Source of the DNA: Microbacterium sp. MYb72
Lineage (GTDB): Bacteria > Actinomycetota > Actinomycetes > Actinomycetales > Microbacteriaceae
Assembly (NCBI RefSeq): GCF_002979415.1
Contig: NZ_PCOT01000014.1
Span: 30,854-94,853, forward strand
DNA: 64,000 nt
Direction of reading: 5' to 3'
Every line of letters begins with the position of its first letter. The stretch's first letter is position 1. Below the pieces are notes generated by a model. That model made no database searches and was not told where the DNA came from. It saw only the letters and a list, made by a program, of their open reading frames with translations. The position numbers and the translations under genes were made by a program. Of this stretch, positions 47,326 through 56,216 are shown piece by piece.

Positions 47326-47472
47326 CAGGGTCGCAGCAAGATTGAACAGCGCGGGCTCCAGCTTCGGGGCACCGGTCAGAACCGGGGCGACGATGGTCGG
47401 TGTGCTTCACAGCGCAAGCGCTCGCGGACGAGCGGCGGGCACGTCTCAACCCTATCAGAATCTGAGGGTCCC

Positions 47473-47979
47473 CTAAGACGCGGAGCCGCCCTCAGGAGTA
47501 CTATTCGCGGCCCCGGGAGCACGGTCCTCCGGCACCTCGGTGGGCAGTGACGCATCGCTCACCACGGGCAGGCGCATCTTCATGAGGGTCACGGCATCGA
47601 TCACGAGCGACATCAGGACCCCTGCGACGAAGGAGAGGATGAAGACGGTCGGGTGGATCCACGGCTGGCCGCTGATGAGAACCATGACGAGGAAGAAGAT
47701 TCCGAGCTTGAGCAGCCACCCGCCGAGGACGATCGCGAAGAACAGCTGCACGTACAGGGGTTCGCCGTACCAGCGGTTGGCGACGAGGATGCTGATGCCG
47801 GTGATCGCGAGGAACAGCGCGGCGAGGAGGACGCCGAGCAGTCCGCTCACGAGACCCTGCCCCTGGGCGACGATGTAGCCGACGCCTCCGGCGATGACCG
47901 CGAGGATGCCGGTGGCCACCGCCGACCAGATCAGGGTGCGCCGAAGGATCGGCGTGCTGGAAACGGGGCTCGGGCTCAT
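47473..47979 (-). CDS. atpI: AtpI-like ATP synthase-associated membrane protein
   Basis: This 168-residue protein has four transmembrane segments (about 16-36, 44-64, 77-97 and 107-130) and a polar C-terminal tail (ending ANSTPEGGSAS). Its position directly before atpB, matching Rv1303 of M. tuberculosis, marks it as the AtpI-like protein; related AtpI proteins help assemble the c-ring and may aid Mg uptake. Sequence alone would only support a small membrane protein, so the call rests on synteny. The ATG at 47977-47979 overlaps the upstream gene's stop by one base (TGATG). Confidence 0.8.
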   Translation of the reverse strand: MSPSPVSSTPILRRTLIWSAVATGILAVIAGGVGYIVAQGQGLVSGLLGVLLAALFLAITGISILVANRWYGEPLYVQLFFAIVLGGWLLKLGIFFLVMVLISGQPWIHPTVFILSFVAGVLMSLVIDAVTLMKMRLPVVSDASLPTEVPEDRAPGAANSTPEGGSAS

Positions 47980-49148
47980 CAGGACTCCACGGGTGTCGGG
48001 TCGGGTGCAGCGCCCGCCGCGTGCGTCCTGCGGCGGGAGGGGTTCAGGGTGATGACGAGGCAGGCGGCGATGCCCACGACGCCGAAGGCCACGCCGGGAA
48101 GGTACTGACCGGGCCAGTCCTCGCGCGCGCCGACGTACATGAGGAGCACGGCGAGCGAGATCACGGCGGTCCACGCGTAGAAGATGAGGACGGCGTCGCG
48201 GTCGCGGTGGCCGAGGTCCAGCATCCGGTGGTGGAGGTGCTTGCGGTCGGGAGAGAACGGCGACCGGCCGGCGCTCATGCGGCGGAGCACGGCGAGGCCG
48301 AAGTCGAGGAGGGGCAGCAGCACCACGAGCAGCGGCAGCAGGATCGGGATGAACGCGCCGAGGAGGCCCGAGCGGCCGATGCGCTCCGGATCGATCATGG
48401 ACGGGTCGAGCTGACCGGTGAGGGAGATCGCCGACGTGGCCATCAGGAGGCCGATCACCAGCGCCCCGGAGTCTCCCATGAAGATCTTCGCTGGGCTCCA
48501 GTTCAGGGGCAGGAAGCCCAGGCACGCGCCGATCAGGACCGCGGCGATGAAGGTGGAGAGGTTGAAGAACGTCGAGGCGCCGGTGTCACGGGTCACGATG
48601 TACGAGTAGGCGAAGAACACGCCGTTCGCGATGAGGCAGACGCCGGCGACGAGCCCGTCGAGGCCGTCGATGAAGTTCACCGCGTTCATGACGATCACGA
48701 TCGCGAACATCGTCATGGTGATGCTCAGCCAGCTCGAGAAGACGAGCATGTCCCCGAACGGCAGCGAGAGGATCTGCAGGCCGCCGCCGATGGTGATGAT
48801 CGCGGCCGCGAGGAACTGCGCCCCCAGCTTGATCATCCAGTCGAGATCCCACAGGTCGTCGACGACGCCGATGATCGCGATCAGCAGGGAGGCGCCGAGG
48901 ATGGACCAGATCGCCTGGGGCGGCGTCCAGATCGTGGCGAAGAACGGATTGGCCGCGGAGACGAGCATCGCGACGGCGATGCCGAGGAAGATCGCCACAC
49001 CGCCAAGGCGCGGCGTGGGCGTCTTGTGCACATCGCGCTCGCGGATGCTCGGGTAGAGCTTGAAGCGGAGGCTGAGCCGCCACACCGCCGAGGTCAGTGC
49101 GAACGTGATCGCGGCGGTGAGGATGATCGTGAAGAGGTACTGCTTCAC
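47979..49148 (-). CDS. wecA: WecA-type undecaprenyl/decaprenyl-phosphate GlcNAc-1-P transferase
   Basis: This enzyme transfers GlcNAc-1-phosphate from UDP-GlcNAc to a polyprenyl phosphate, the first step of wall polymer or arabinogalactan-linker synthesis. The 389-residue membrane protein has about 11 membrane helices, the Mg site VDDLWDLD (about 95-102), NAVNFIDGLDGLVAG (about 156-170), the FMGDSGA motif and the HLHHR motif in RKHLHHRMLDLG that separates the WecA group from MraY. It matches Rv1302 (rfe) in place. The start is the ATG at 49146-49148, overlapping the Sua5 gene stop (ATGA). Confidence 0.92.
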   Translation of the reverse strand: MKQYLFTIILTAAITFALTSAVWRLSLRFKLYPSIRERDVHKTPTPRLGGVAIFLGIAVAMLVSAANPFFATIWTPPQAIWSILGASLLIAIIGVVDDLWDLDWMIKLGAQFLAAAIITIGGGLQILSLPFGDMLVFSSWLSITMTMFAIVIVMNAVNFIDGLDGLVAGVCLIANGVFFAYSYIVTRDTGASTFFNLSTFIAAVLIGACLGFLPLNWSPAKIFMGDSGALVIGLLMATSAISLTGQLDPSMIDPERIGRSGLLGAFIPILLPLLVVLLPLLDFGLAVLRRMSAGRSPFSPDRKHLHHRMLDLGHRDRDAVLIFYAWTAVISLAVLLMYVGAREDWPGQYLPGVAFGVVGIAACLVITLNPSRRRTHAAGAAPDPTPVES

Positions 49149-49852
49149 GAATCCCCGTCCTCTTCGGACGGATCGAGGGCCGGCTCCAGAAGGTCGCCGA
49201 TGACCTCTTCGAGCTGGGCGCGGGAGATCGCGCCGTCACGCAGGATCCGTACGCCGCCCGTGGCCGGTTCGGCGCCGCGGGTCACCAGCGACGTCGCATC
49301 GATGATCGTCGAGGCGATGCCGTCGCGGCTCATCCCGTCGGCGAGGTAGACGGCGACGCTGTCGCCGAGCATGCGCTCCGCGTCGAGGGCCGACACGGCT
49401 GCATCCTTGCCGGTGAGGTTCGCGCTGGACACCGCGAGCGGCCCGGTCTCGGCGAGCAGCTCGAGAACGACCCGCCCCTCCGGCATCCGCACCGCGACCG
49501 TGCCCCTCGTCTCGCCCAGATCCCAGACCAGCGAGGGCTGCGCAGGGAGCACGATGGTGAGTCCGCCCGGCCAGAAGGCCTCGACGAGCCGCTCGACGGG
49601 CTCCGGCACGCTCTCCACGAGGGCGGCGAGGGTGTTGCGCGAGCCGATCAGGACGGGCGGGGGCTGGTTGCGCCCTCGGCCCTTGGCGTCGAGGAGCCGC
49701 TGCACGGCCGTCGGCGAGAAGGCGTCGGCGGCCACGCCGTACACGGTGTCGGTGGGGATCACGATGAGCTCGCCGCGGCTGATCGCCTGACGCGCGTGGC
49801 GCATACCGGCGAGAAGCTGCGACTCATCGCCGCAGTCGAAGATGGAAGACAT
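49145..49852 (-). CDS. L-threonylcarbamoyladenylate synthase (Sua5/YrdC/YwlC)
   Basis: The enzyme makes threonylcarbamoyl-AMP for the t6A modification at position 37 of ANN-decoding tRNAs. The 235-residue product has the YrdC-domain hallmarks: IVIPTDTVYGVAADAFS (30-46), the substrate-binding DAKGRGRNQPPPVLI (55-69), FWPGGLTIVLP and PLAVSSANLTGKDAA. It is longer than E. coli TsaC and lacks the Sua5 C-terminal domain beyond residue about 220. Neighbours prmC and wecA match the mycobacterial order (Rv1300-Rv1302). The start is the ATG at 49850-49852. Confidence 0.94.
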   Translation of the reverse strand: MSSIFDCGDESQLLAGMRHARQAISRGELIVIPTDTVYGVAADAFSPTAVQRLLDAKGRGRNQPPPVLIGSRNTLAALVESVPEPVERLVEAFWPGGLTIVLPAQPSLVWDLGETRGTVAVRMPEGRVVLELLAETGPLAVSSANLTGKDAAVSALDAERMLGDSVAVYLADGMSRDGIASTIIDATSLVTRGAEPATGGVRILRDGAISRAQLEEVIGDLLEPALDPSEEDGDS

Positions 49853-49893
49853 GACGGGTCGATTCTAGTCGGGGATGGCTGTGGGGCCGCCGG

Positions 49894-50754
49894 TCAGGGA
49901 CGGACGGCCGTCGTCACGCGGTCGCGAAGGGTGAGATCACGGTGGGTCGCCGTCGCACGCCACCCGTCGGCCGCCAGGATGCTGCGGATCTGCTCGCCCT
50001 GCAGCTCGCCGTGCTCCAGCACGAGGAGCCCGCCGCCTCGCAGCAGCTCCAGACCCCTGGTGCTGAGGATGCGCACGATGTCGAGGCCGTCCTCTCCCCC
50101 GTACAGCGCCATGGCCGGATCGAACAGCCGCACCTCCGGGTCGCGCGGGATCGCGGCGTCGGGGACGTACGGAGGGTTGGAGATGACGACGGATGCCGTG
50201 CCGGCGAGGTCGCGGAACGCATGGGCGAGGTCCTCGTTCACGAGGGTGAGGTTCGCGACGCCCTCGGTGTTCCTCCGCGCCCACGGGTACGCCTCGGGCG
50301 AGAGCTCGGCGGCGAAGACCCGCGCGTGCGGCACCTCGGTCGCCATCGCGAGGGCGATCGCGCCGCTGCCCGTGCCCAGATCGATGCCGATCGGCTCGGG
50401 CTCGGCCGCGGCGAGAAGCGCGTCGATCGCGTACTGCACCACGGTCTCGGTCTCCGGCCTCGGCACGAAGACCCCGGGGCCGACCGCGAGCTCGAGGTGG
50501 CGGAAGGGCGCCGTCCCCGTGATGTGCTGCAGCGGCTCCCTCGCCGCGCGGCGCACGACGACGGCGTCGATGGCCGCGGCCTCTTCCTCTCCCGGCGCAT
50601 CGCCGCGGATGATCGCCGCCTGCACCTCTCCCCTGCTCCGGCCGAGCACGTGCCCGGCGAGGAGCTCGGCGTCGACCAGAGGATCGGGGACGCCGGCCTC
50701 GGCGAGACGCTGAGCGGCGGCGTGCACGAGGGCGGCGAGCGAGGTGTCGGGCAT
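49894..50754 (-). CDS. prmC: Release factor glutamine methyltransferase PrmC (HemK)
   Basis: PrmC methylates the glutamine of the GGQ motif in RF1 and RF2. The 286-residue protein has the N-terminal helical domain (LVDAELLAGHVLGRSRGEVQA), the SAM-binding motif IGIDLGTGSGAIALAMA (about 131-147) and the catalytic NPPYVPD motif (about 191-197). The ATG at 50752-50754 is chosen, since the encoded start MPDTSLAALVHAAAQRLAEAG matches the family. In most bacteria prmC follows prfA directly; here prfA is 6 kb away, with cysK-cysE and the citrate genes between. Confidence 0.95.
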   Translation of the reverse strand: MPDTSLAALVHAAAQRLAEAGVPDPLVDAELLAGHVLGRSRGEVQAAIIRGDAPGEEEAAAIDAVVVRRAAREPLQHITGTAPFRHLELAVGPGVFVPRPETETVVQYAIDALLAAAEPEPIGIDLGTGSGAIALAMATEVPHARVFAAELSPEAYPWARRNTEGVANLTLVNEDLAHAFRDLAGTASVVISNPPYVPDAAIPRDPEVRLFDPAMALYGGEDGLDIVRILSTRGLELLRGGGLLVLEHGELQGEQIRSILAADGWRATATHRDLTLRDRVTTAVRP

Positions 50755-50853
50755 GGGTTCCAGCGTAGAGTGCAACCGACCGTCATAAAGGCGAGGCGCA
50801 TAGACCCCTCCCCTAGGCTGTCGGCAGTCACCCCGCTCAGGAAAGGCCCTTCC

Positions 50854-51792
50854 ATGCCCGGCATCCACTCCGACATCACCACGGCGTTCGGCAACACCCC
50901 GCTGGTGCGCCTGAACCACCTCACCGAAGGGCTGGACGCCACCGTCCTCGTCAAGCTCGAGTCGTACAACCCGGCATCCAGCGTCAAGGACCGCATCGGC
51001 ATCGCGATCGTGAACGCCGCTGAGGCATCGGGAGAGCTGAAGCCCGGCGGCACGATCGTCGAGGCCACGAGCGGCAACACCGGCATCGCCCTCGCCCTCG
51101 TCGGCGCGGCGCGCGGGTACAAGGTCATCCTGACGATGCCCGCCTCGATGTCCAAGGAGCGCCGCGTGCTGCTCAAGGCGTTCGGCGCCGAGCTCGTGCT
51201 GACCGACCCGACCAAGGGCATGAAGGGCGCCATCGAGGCGCTGCAGGAGATCATCGACAGCACGCCGGGCGCCGTCTGGGCCCGCCAGTTCGAGAACGCC
51301 GCGAACCCGCAGATCCACCGCGAGACCACCGCGCAGGAGATCCTCCGTGACACCGACGGCGACATCGACTTCTTCGTCGCGGGCATCGGCACCGGCGGCA
51401 CCATCACCGGCACCGGCCAGGCGCTCAAGGCGGCCAAGCCCGACGTGAAGGTCATCGCCGTCGAGCCGAAGGACTCCCCCCTGCTCTCCGAGGGGCACCC
51501 CGGACCCGCGAAGATCCAGGGCATCGGCCCGAACTTCGTGCCCGCGATCCTCGACCGCGACGTGATCGACGAGATCATCACCGCCGAGTTCGACGAGTCC
51601 ATCTCGACCGCCCGCGCACTCGCCGCACGGGAGGGCCTGCTGGTCGGCATCTCCAGCGGCGCCGCCGTCGCGCAGGCGCTCAAGGTCGCCGCGCGCCCCG
51701 AGAACGCGGGCAAGACGATCGTCGTCGTCGCACCGGACACGGGCGAGCGCTACCTCTCCACGGCGCTGTTCGAAGACCTCCGCGAGGACTGA
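50854..51792 (+). CDS. cysK: Cysteine synthase A (O-acetylserine sulfhydrylase)
   Basis: CysK makes L-cysteine from O-acetylserine and sulfide using PLP. The 312-residue protein has the PLP lysine K45 in NPASSVKDRIG, the substrate loop TSGNTGIALA (about 69-78), the phosphate-binding GIGTGGTITGTGQ (about 175-187) and GISSGAAVAQAL. The start is the ATG at 50854 with GGAAAGG 7 bases upstream. The cysE gene follows 9 bases downstream, so the pair is an operon and can form the cysteine synthase complex. Confidence 0.97.
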   Translation: MPGIHSDITTAFGNTPLVRLNHLTEGLDATVLVKLESYNPASSVKDRIGIAIVNAAEASGELKPGGTIVEATSGNTGIALALVGAARGYKVILTMPASMSKERRVLLKAFGAELVLTDPTKGMKGAIEALQEIIDSTPGAVWARQFENAANPQIHRETTAQEILRDTDGDIDFFVAGIGTGGTITGTGQALKAAKPDVKVIAVEPKDSPLLSEGHPGPAKIQGIGPNFVPAILDRDVIDEIITAEFDESISTARALAAREGLLVGISSGAAVAQALKVAARPENAGKTIVVVAPDTGERYLSTALFEDLRED

Positions 51793-51801
51793 CCCGCACC
51801 G

Positions 51802-52371
51802 ATGGGCATGATCGGCCGAATGCGCGAGGACATCGCGGCAGCGAGGCTCCGCGATCCGGCGGCCCGCAGCGCCGCCGAGGTCGCGCTGCTGTACCCAGGG
51901 CTCCACGCGATCTGGGCGCACCGCGTGTCGCATGCGCTGTGGCGTCGCGGACTGCGGCTGCCCGCACGTGCGGGCTCGCAGCTCGCGCGCTGGCTCACCG
52001 GCGTCGAGATCCATCCCGGCGCCACGATCGGCCGACGCTTCTTCATCGATCACGGCATGGGCGTCGTGATCGGCGAGACCGCCGAGGTGGGTGACGACGT
52101 GATGCTCTATCACGGCGTCACCCTCGGCGGCCGCACCCGGGACTCGGGCAAGCGGCATCCGACTCTCGGCGACGGCGTCGCGGTGGGAGCGGGCGCGAAG
52201 ATCCTCGGCCCCATCACCATCGGCGCGGGGTCGGTCATCGGCGCCAACGCCGTCGTGACCCGCGACGCGCCGGCGGACAGCATCCTCGTCGGCGTCCCCG
52301 CCAAGGCGCGCAGTCGCACGGCCGGCGAAGACACCAGGGCGCTGCTCACCGCACCCGACTACTCGATCTGA
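51802..52371 (+). CDS. cysE: Serine O-acetyltransferase
   Basis: CysE acetylates serine with acetyl-CoA, the committing step of cysteine synthesis. The 189-residue protein is of the short type (E. coli CysE is 273) with an N-terminal helical part ([21 protein letters not shown]) and a left-handed beta-helix of hexapeptide repeats ([41 protein letters not shown]), with catalytic histidines in IDHGMG and YHGVTLGG. The C-terminal peptide ends DYSI, and a terminal isoleucine is what docks into CysK. It starts 9 bases after cysK. Confidence 0.96.
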   Translation: MGMIGRMREDIAAARLRDPAARSAAEVALLYPGLHAIWAHRVSHALWRRGLRLPARAGSQLARWLTGVEIHPGATIGRRFFIDHGMGVVIGETAEVGDDVMLYHGVTLGGRTRDSGKRHPTLGDGVAVGAGAKILGPITIGAGSVIGANAVVTRDAPADSILVGVPAKARSRTAGEDTRALLTAPDYSI

Positions 52372-52374
52372 GCG

Positions 52375-52773
52375 TCAGCGGCGGCGGTTGCGCACTTCCT
52401 TCTTGAGGAAGATCAGCGGCAGCACGACGCTGCCGATCGCGGTGACGAGCCACACGATCACCGCGCCCAGCAGCCAGCCCGTCGCGTCGACGATGCGCAG
52501 CCCTCCGATGGGCAGCAGCACGACGACGATGAGGGAGATCAGCGTCGAGAAGATGCCGATGCCGCCCATCAGCACAGGGGCGTAGCGGTCGGCCAGCTTG
52601 CTGACCCACGGGGAGAGCACGCTCTGCAGGATCGCGAAGATCAGGATGCAGATGACGAAGCCCCACCACTTGTCCCACTGGATCTGGAATCCGGGGAGCA
52701 GCAGGTCGGCGACGATGAGGCCGATGCCTGCGGAGACCAGGTACATGAGCGAGCGGAAGAGAAGCGTGATCAC
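52375..52773 (-). CDS. Phage-holin-like four-helix membrane protein
   Basis: The 132-residue protein has four transmembrane segments (about 5-24, 36-55, 68-92 and 100-122) and a short basic C-terminus (KKEVRNRRR), the pattern of the phage holin family 4-like superfamily (PF04020). In bacteria such proteins are common chromosomal membrane proteins of unknown role; no phage genes are near and a lysis role is not supported. The start is the ATG at 52771-52773. Its stop is 3 bases from the convergent cysE stop. Confidence 0.8.
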   Translation of the reverse strand: MITLLFRSLMYLVSAGIGLIVADLLLPGFQIQWDKWWGFVICILIFAILQSVLSPWVSKLADRYAPVLMGGIGIFSTLISLIVVVLLPIGGLRIVDATGWLLGAVIVWLVTAIGSVVLPLIFLKKEVRNRRR

Positions 52774-52843
52774 GGGCTGAGCATATCGCTCCCCCGCGCG
52801 GCCGGTGGGAGCGCAGCGTCTGCGCGTCCACCGGCCGTCGCGC

Positions 52844-54388
52844 TCACTGTGCGGCGAAGAACGGGATGGCGCCGGTCAGGATGCCCACGCCAAGCATCAC
52901 GAGCGACACGATCGCCGCACGCCACAGCACCTTGCGGTGGTGATCGCCCAGGTTCACGCTCGCGAGGGAGACGAGCAGCAGGATCGCCGGGACGAGAGGG
53001 CTCTGCAGGTGCACCGGCTGACCCGTGATCGAGGCCCTCGCCATCTCCACCGGGTCGATGCCGAAGTTCGCGGCGCTCTGCGCGAGCACGGGGAGGATGC
53101 CGAAGTAGAAGGCGTCGTTCGACATGAAGAACGTGAACGGGATCGACAGGATGCCGGTGATCGGGGCGAGGAACGGGCCGAGGGCGGGCGGAAGCACGTT
53201 CGTGATCCAGTTCGCCATGGCGTCGACCATGCCGGTGCCGGTGAGCACCCCGACGAGGACGCCGGCGGCGATGACCATCGAGACGACGCCGACGATGCTC
53301 GGCGCGTGGGCGACGATCTCCGACGCCTGGTCCTTGATCCCGCGGAAGTTGATGAGCAGGGCGATCCCGGCGCCCACCATGAAGACGTACGGCAGCGGCA
53401 TGATGTCGAGCACGAGCAGCACCATCACGGCGAGCGTGAGCACCAGGTTGAACCAGATGAGCTTCGGGCGGAGCGTGGGCCTGGCGGGATCCAGCATCGT
53501 GTCGGCCATCGCCGTGTCGGCCGGGTCGACGCTGGCCGCGGCGACCGGACCGTGTCCGCCGGCCACCACCACGATGTTGCCGGTGCGAAGCGCCGCCCTG
53601 GCACCGGGCTTGGGCTCAGCGCCGCGGAAGATCTTCGGCACCGTGGCCAGCGCACCGCCGTCGCCGCCCGTGAGCAGCCCGTCGGAGTCGAGGCGTCCGA
53701 GGCGTCGCCGCTCCTGCAGCCCCAGGATCCAGGCGAAGCCGAGGGTCACGATCAGCCCGGCGCCGAGCGCGGGCAGCATCGGCACGAAGATGTCGGTCGG
53801 CTGCAGTCCCAGCGCCGTCGCCGCACGCACGGTCGGACCTCCCCACGGCACGATGTTCAGGGTGCCGTTCATGAGACCGGCCACACAGGTGAGCACGACC
53901 GGGCTCATGCCGAGGCGGAGGTAGATGGGCAGCATCGCCGAGGTCGTGATGATGAAGGTCGTCGAGCCGTCGCCGTCGAGCGACACCGCGCCGGCGAGGA
54001 TGGCCGTGCCGAGCACCACCTTCGCCGGGTCGTCGCCGAGCACACGGGTGATCACCCGGATGAGCGGATCGAACAGTCCGACGTCGATCATGATGCCGAA
54101 GAACATGATCGCGAACATGAGCAGCGCCGCCGTGGGCGCCATCTTGCCGATCGAGTCGAGGATCATGTCCCCGAGCCCGAGTCCGGCCCCCGCGAACAGC
54201 CCGAACGCCGTCGGGACGAGGATCAGGGCCACCATGGGCGTGAGGCGCTTCGTCATGATGAGCGTCATGAACGCCAGCACCATGGTGAAGCCGAGGAGCA
54301 CGAGCACCCACTCCGGCGGCACGAACGCCACGTCGTACGTGGGCGCCTCTTCGGCGGCCGCGAGCAGGCCGGTGAGTGCGTGGGACAT
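52844..54388 (-). CDS. CitMHS family citrate transporter
   Basis: The 514-residue membrane protein has about 12 helices and belongs to the CitMHS family of metal-citrate:proton symporters (CitM/CitH of Bacillus subtilis take up Mg- or Ca-citrate). The conserved AGAVSLDGDGSTTFIITTSAMLPIYLRLGM segment (about 135-164) and SIPFTFFMSNDAFYFGILPVLA (about 420-441) are family landmarks. A cytoplasmic loop of about 85 residues near the middle is polar. The start is the ATG at 54386-54388 with AAGGAG upstream. It is divergent from the two-component genes, which probably control it. Confidence 0.9.
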   Translation of the reverse strand: MSHALTGLLAAAEEAPTYDVAFVPPEWVLVLLGFTMVLAFMTLIMTKRLTPMVALILVPTAFGLFAGAGLGLGDMILDSIGKMAPTAALLMFAIMFFGIMIDVGLFDPLIRVITRVLGDDPAKVVLGTAILAGAVSLDGDGSTTFIITTSAMLPIYLRLGMSPVVLTCVAGLMNGTLNIVPWGGPTVRAATALGLQPTDIFVPMLPALGAGLIVTLGFAWILGLQERRRLGRLDSDGLLTGGDGGALATVPKIFRGAEPKPGARAALRTGNIVVVAGGHGPVAAASVDPADTAMADTMLDPARPTLRPKLIWFNLVLTLAVMVLLVLDIMPLPYVFMVGAGIALLINFRGIKDQASEIVAHAPSIVGVVSMVIAAGVLVGVLTGTGMVDAMANWITNVLPPALGPFLAPITGILSIPFTFFMSNDAFYFGILPVLAQSAANFGIDPVEMARASITGQPVHLQSPLVPAILLLVSLASVNLGDHHRKVLWRAAIVSLVMLGVGILTGAIPFFAAQ

Positions 54389-54462
54389 GCGGTGACTCCT
54401 TCGTCATGGCTCCGTCGTCGGCGACGGATCCTGATGAGACTAGGGAATCGGCACGCTCAGAG

Positions 54463-54476
54463 TGCGGTATCCCGCA
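54463..54476. promoter_or_regulatory. Palindrome in the citM/citA control region
   Basis: TGCGGTATCCCGCA is a 5-4-5 inverted repeat about 75 bases from the transporter start and 58 bases from the kinase start. It is a candidate site for the response regulator encoded at 56213. Position is the only evidence. Confidence 0.4.
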
Positions 54477-54508
54477 TTCCCTCCGGTTGTGCGCGTAGCG
54501 TGGGTTCT

Positions 54509-54521
54509 GCGCATATTGCGC
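54509..54521. promoter_or_regulatory. Palindrome upstream of the sensor kinase start
   Basis: GCGCATATTGCGC is a 5-3-5 inverted repeat lying 13 bases before the kinase GTG, next to its ribosome-binding sequence GGAGGAG. It could be an operator or part of a 5' hairpin. It is unrelated in sequence to the palindrome at 54463. Confidence 0.38.
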
Positions 54522-54533
54522 GGGAGGAGCACA

Positions 54534-56216
54534 GTGCCCAGGACGACGTCGACCAGGCCGCGGTTCGCGACGCGTGCGCTCCTGCTGCACCTCGCCACCG
54601 TCGCTCTCGTCGTCGCGCTCTGCACCGGCGTGTATCTCCTGCTCGCGGTGCAGCAGCTGCGGGCTGAGGCCGAGTCCACCGCGCTGGGCATCGCCAGGAC
54701 CCTGGCCGAGGATCCGCAGGTCCGCTCAGAGGTCGCCCGCATCTCCGCATCGGATCGGGAACCGGATGCCGATGCGCTCCGTCACGGCGAGCTGCAGCGT
54801 CTCTCCACCGACGTCGCCTCGCGCACGGGGGCGCTGTTCGTCGTGATCACCGACGACAACGGCATCCGTCTCGCCCACCCCACCCCGTCGCGCATCGGCG
54901 AGGAGGTCAGCACTCCCTACGAGGAGGTGCTCGCCGGCAGCGAGATCGTGGACTGGCAGACCGGCACCCTCGGCGAGTCCGCTCGCGCGAAGGTCCCTGT
55001 GCGCGATGCGAGCGGGACCCCCGTCGGAGAGGTCAGCGTCGGATTCGAGCGCGCCGGCGTCTTCGACGATCTGCCGCCGCTGCTCGCCGTGATCGCCCTC
55101 ACCGCGGCGGGGGCGCTGGGGCTGGCCGTCCTCGCCTTCCTTCTGCTTCGCCGACGGTGGGAGCGTCTGACCCTCGGCGTCCAACCAGAGGAGCTCGTCG
55201 CGCTCGTGCAGAATCAGACCGCGGTGCTCGACGGCGTGGACGACGGCGTGCTGGCCATCGACCCGCAGGGAGTCGTGCGCGTGAGCAATGCCGCCGCGGA
55301 TCGGCTCCTCGGACTCGACGCGCCCGTCGGGCGCCCACTCGACGGGCTGGGCCTGCCCGCTGCGGTCCTCGACACGACGACCGGCGCCCGCGCGCGATCG
55401 AGCGCCCTGGTCGGAGACCGGATGCTGTACCTCGACTCGCGCCCGGTGATCCGCGACGGCCGTGCGCTCGGCGACGTGCTGATCGTGCGCGACCGCACCG
55501 ATCTCGTGGCGCTGACGGAACGGCTGGAGACCGTCAGGACGATGACGGCCGCGCTGCGCGTGCAGCGGCACGAGTTCGCCAACCGCATGCACGTGGCCGC
55601 CGGGCTCATCGACGCCGACCGTGTCGCCGACGCCAGGTCCTTCCTGGGCGAGCTCGTCGCACGCGGCCCGGTGGCGTTCCCCGTCACGGGACTCGACCTC
55701 CTCGGAGACCCGTTCCTGCACTCCTTCCTCGGCGCCAAGGGCGTGGAGGCCGGAGAACGCGGCGTCGCCCTGCGCATAGCCGAGGACACCCAGCTGATCG
55801 GAGGCGTGAGCGCCGCCGAAGACGTGGCCGCCGTGCTCGGCAACCTCGTCGACAACGCGGTCACCGCAGCCGTGTCAGGAGAGCGGACGCCGCGCTGGGT
55901 GGAGGTCGCGGTGCTGGACGACGATGACGCCCTCGTGTTCACCGTGTCGGACTCCGGCCCCGGTCTGCGCGGGGTCGATCCGCTGTCGACCTCGACGTCG
56001 GCCAACGACGCCCCGGACAGCGTGCACGGTCACGGCATCGGCATCCCTCTCTCGACCGAGATCGCCCGCCGCAGCGGAGGGGACCTCTGGGTCATCGACC
56101 CGGGTGACGACGAGCACGGTGCGGTGTTCGCCGCCCGGATCGGCGGAGCCGTGGACCCCGCGCGCGCAGAGCAGTCCGCCCGCACAGACCAGACAGAACA
56201 GCAGGAGAAGCCATGA
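54534..56216 (+). CDS. Sensor histidine kinase, CitA/DcuS family
   Basis: The 560-residue protein has a transmembrane segment at about 16-38, an extracytoplasmic sensor domain (40-175), a second transmembrane segment (about 181-207), a cytoplasmic PAS domain (about 225-320), the phospho-accepting histidine in QRHEFANRMHVAAGLID (about 345), and a C-terminal ATPase domain with NLVDNAVTAA (N box), DSGPGL (G1) and GHGIGI (G2). This is the layout of CitA/DcuS-type sensors of extracellular carboxylates. The start is GTG (54534) with GGAGGAG 5-7 bases upstream. It overlaps the response regulator by 4 bases and is divergent from a citrate-type transporter, which supports citrate sensing. Confidence 0.93.
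   Translation: MPRTTSTRPRFATRALLLHLATVALVVALCTGVYLLLAVQQLRAEAESTALGIARTLAEDPQVRSEVARISASDREPDADALRHGELQRLSTDVASRTGALFVVITDDNGIRLAHPTPSRIGEEVSTPYEEVLAGSEIVDWQTGTLGESARAKVPVRDASGTPVGEVSVGFERAGVFDDLPPLLAVIALTAAGALGLAVLAFLLLRRRWERLTLGVQPEELVALVQNQTAVLDGVDDGVLAIDPQGVVRVSNAAADRLLGLDAPVGRPLDGLGLPAAVLDTTTGARARSSALVGDRMLYLDSRPVIRDGRALGDVLIVRDRTDLVALTERLETVRTMTAALRVQRHEFANRMHVAAGLIDADRVADARSFLGELVARGPVAFPVTGLDLLGDPFLHSFLGAKGVEAGERGVALRIAEDTQLIGGVSAAEDVAAVLGNLVDNAVTAAVSGERTPRWVEVAVLDDDDALVFTVSDSGPGLRGVDPLSTSTSANDAPDSVHGHGIGIPLSTEIARRSGGDLWVIDPGDDEHGAVFAARIGGAVDPARAEQSARTDQTEQQEKP

Noticed and set aside
52375..52773. Holin-like gene as a prophage remnant
   Set aside because: No phage, integrase or lysin genes are near and the family is widespread on bacterial chromosomes.
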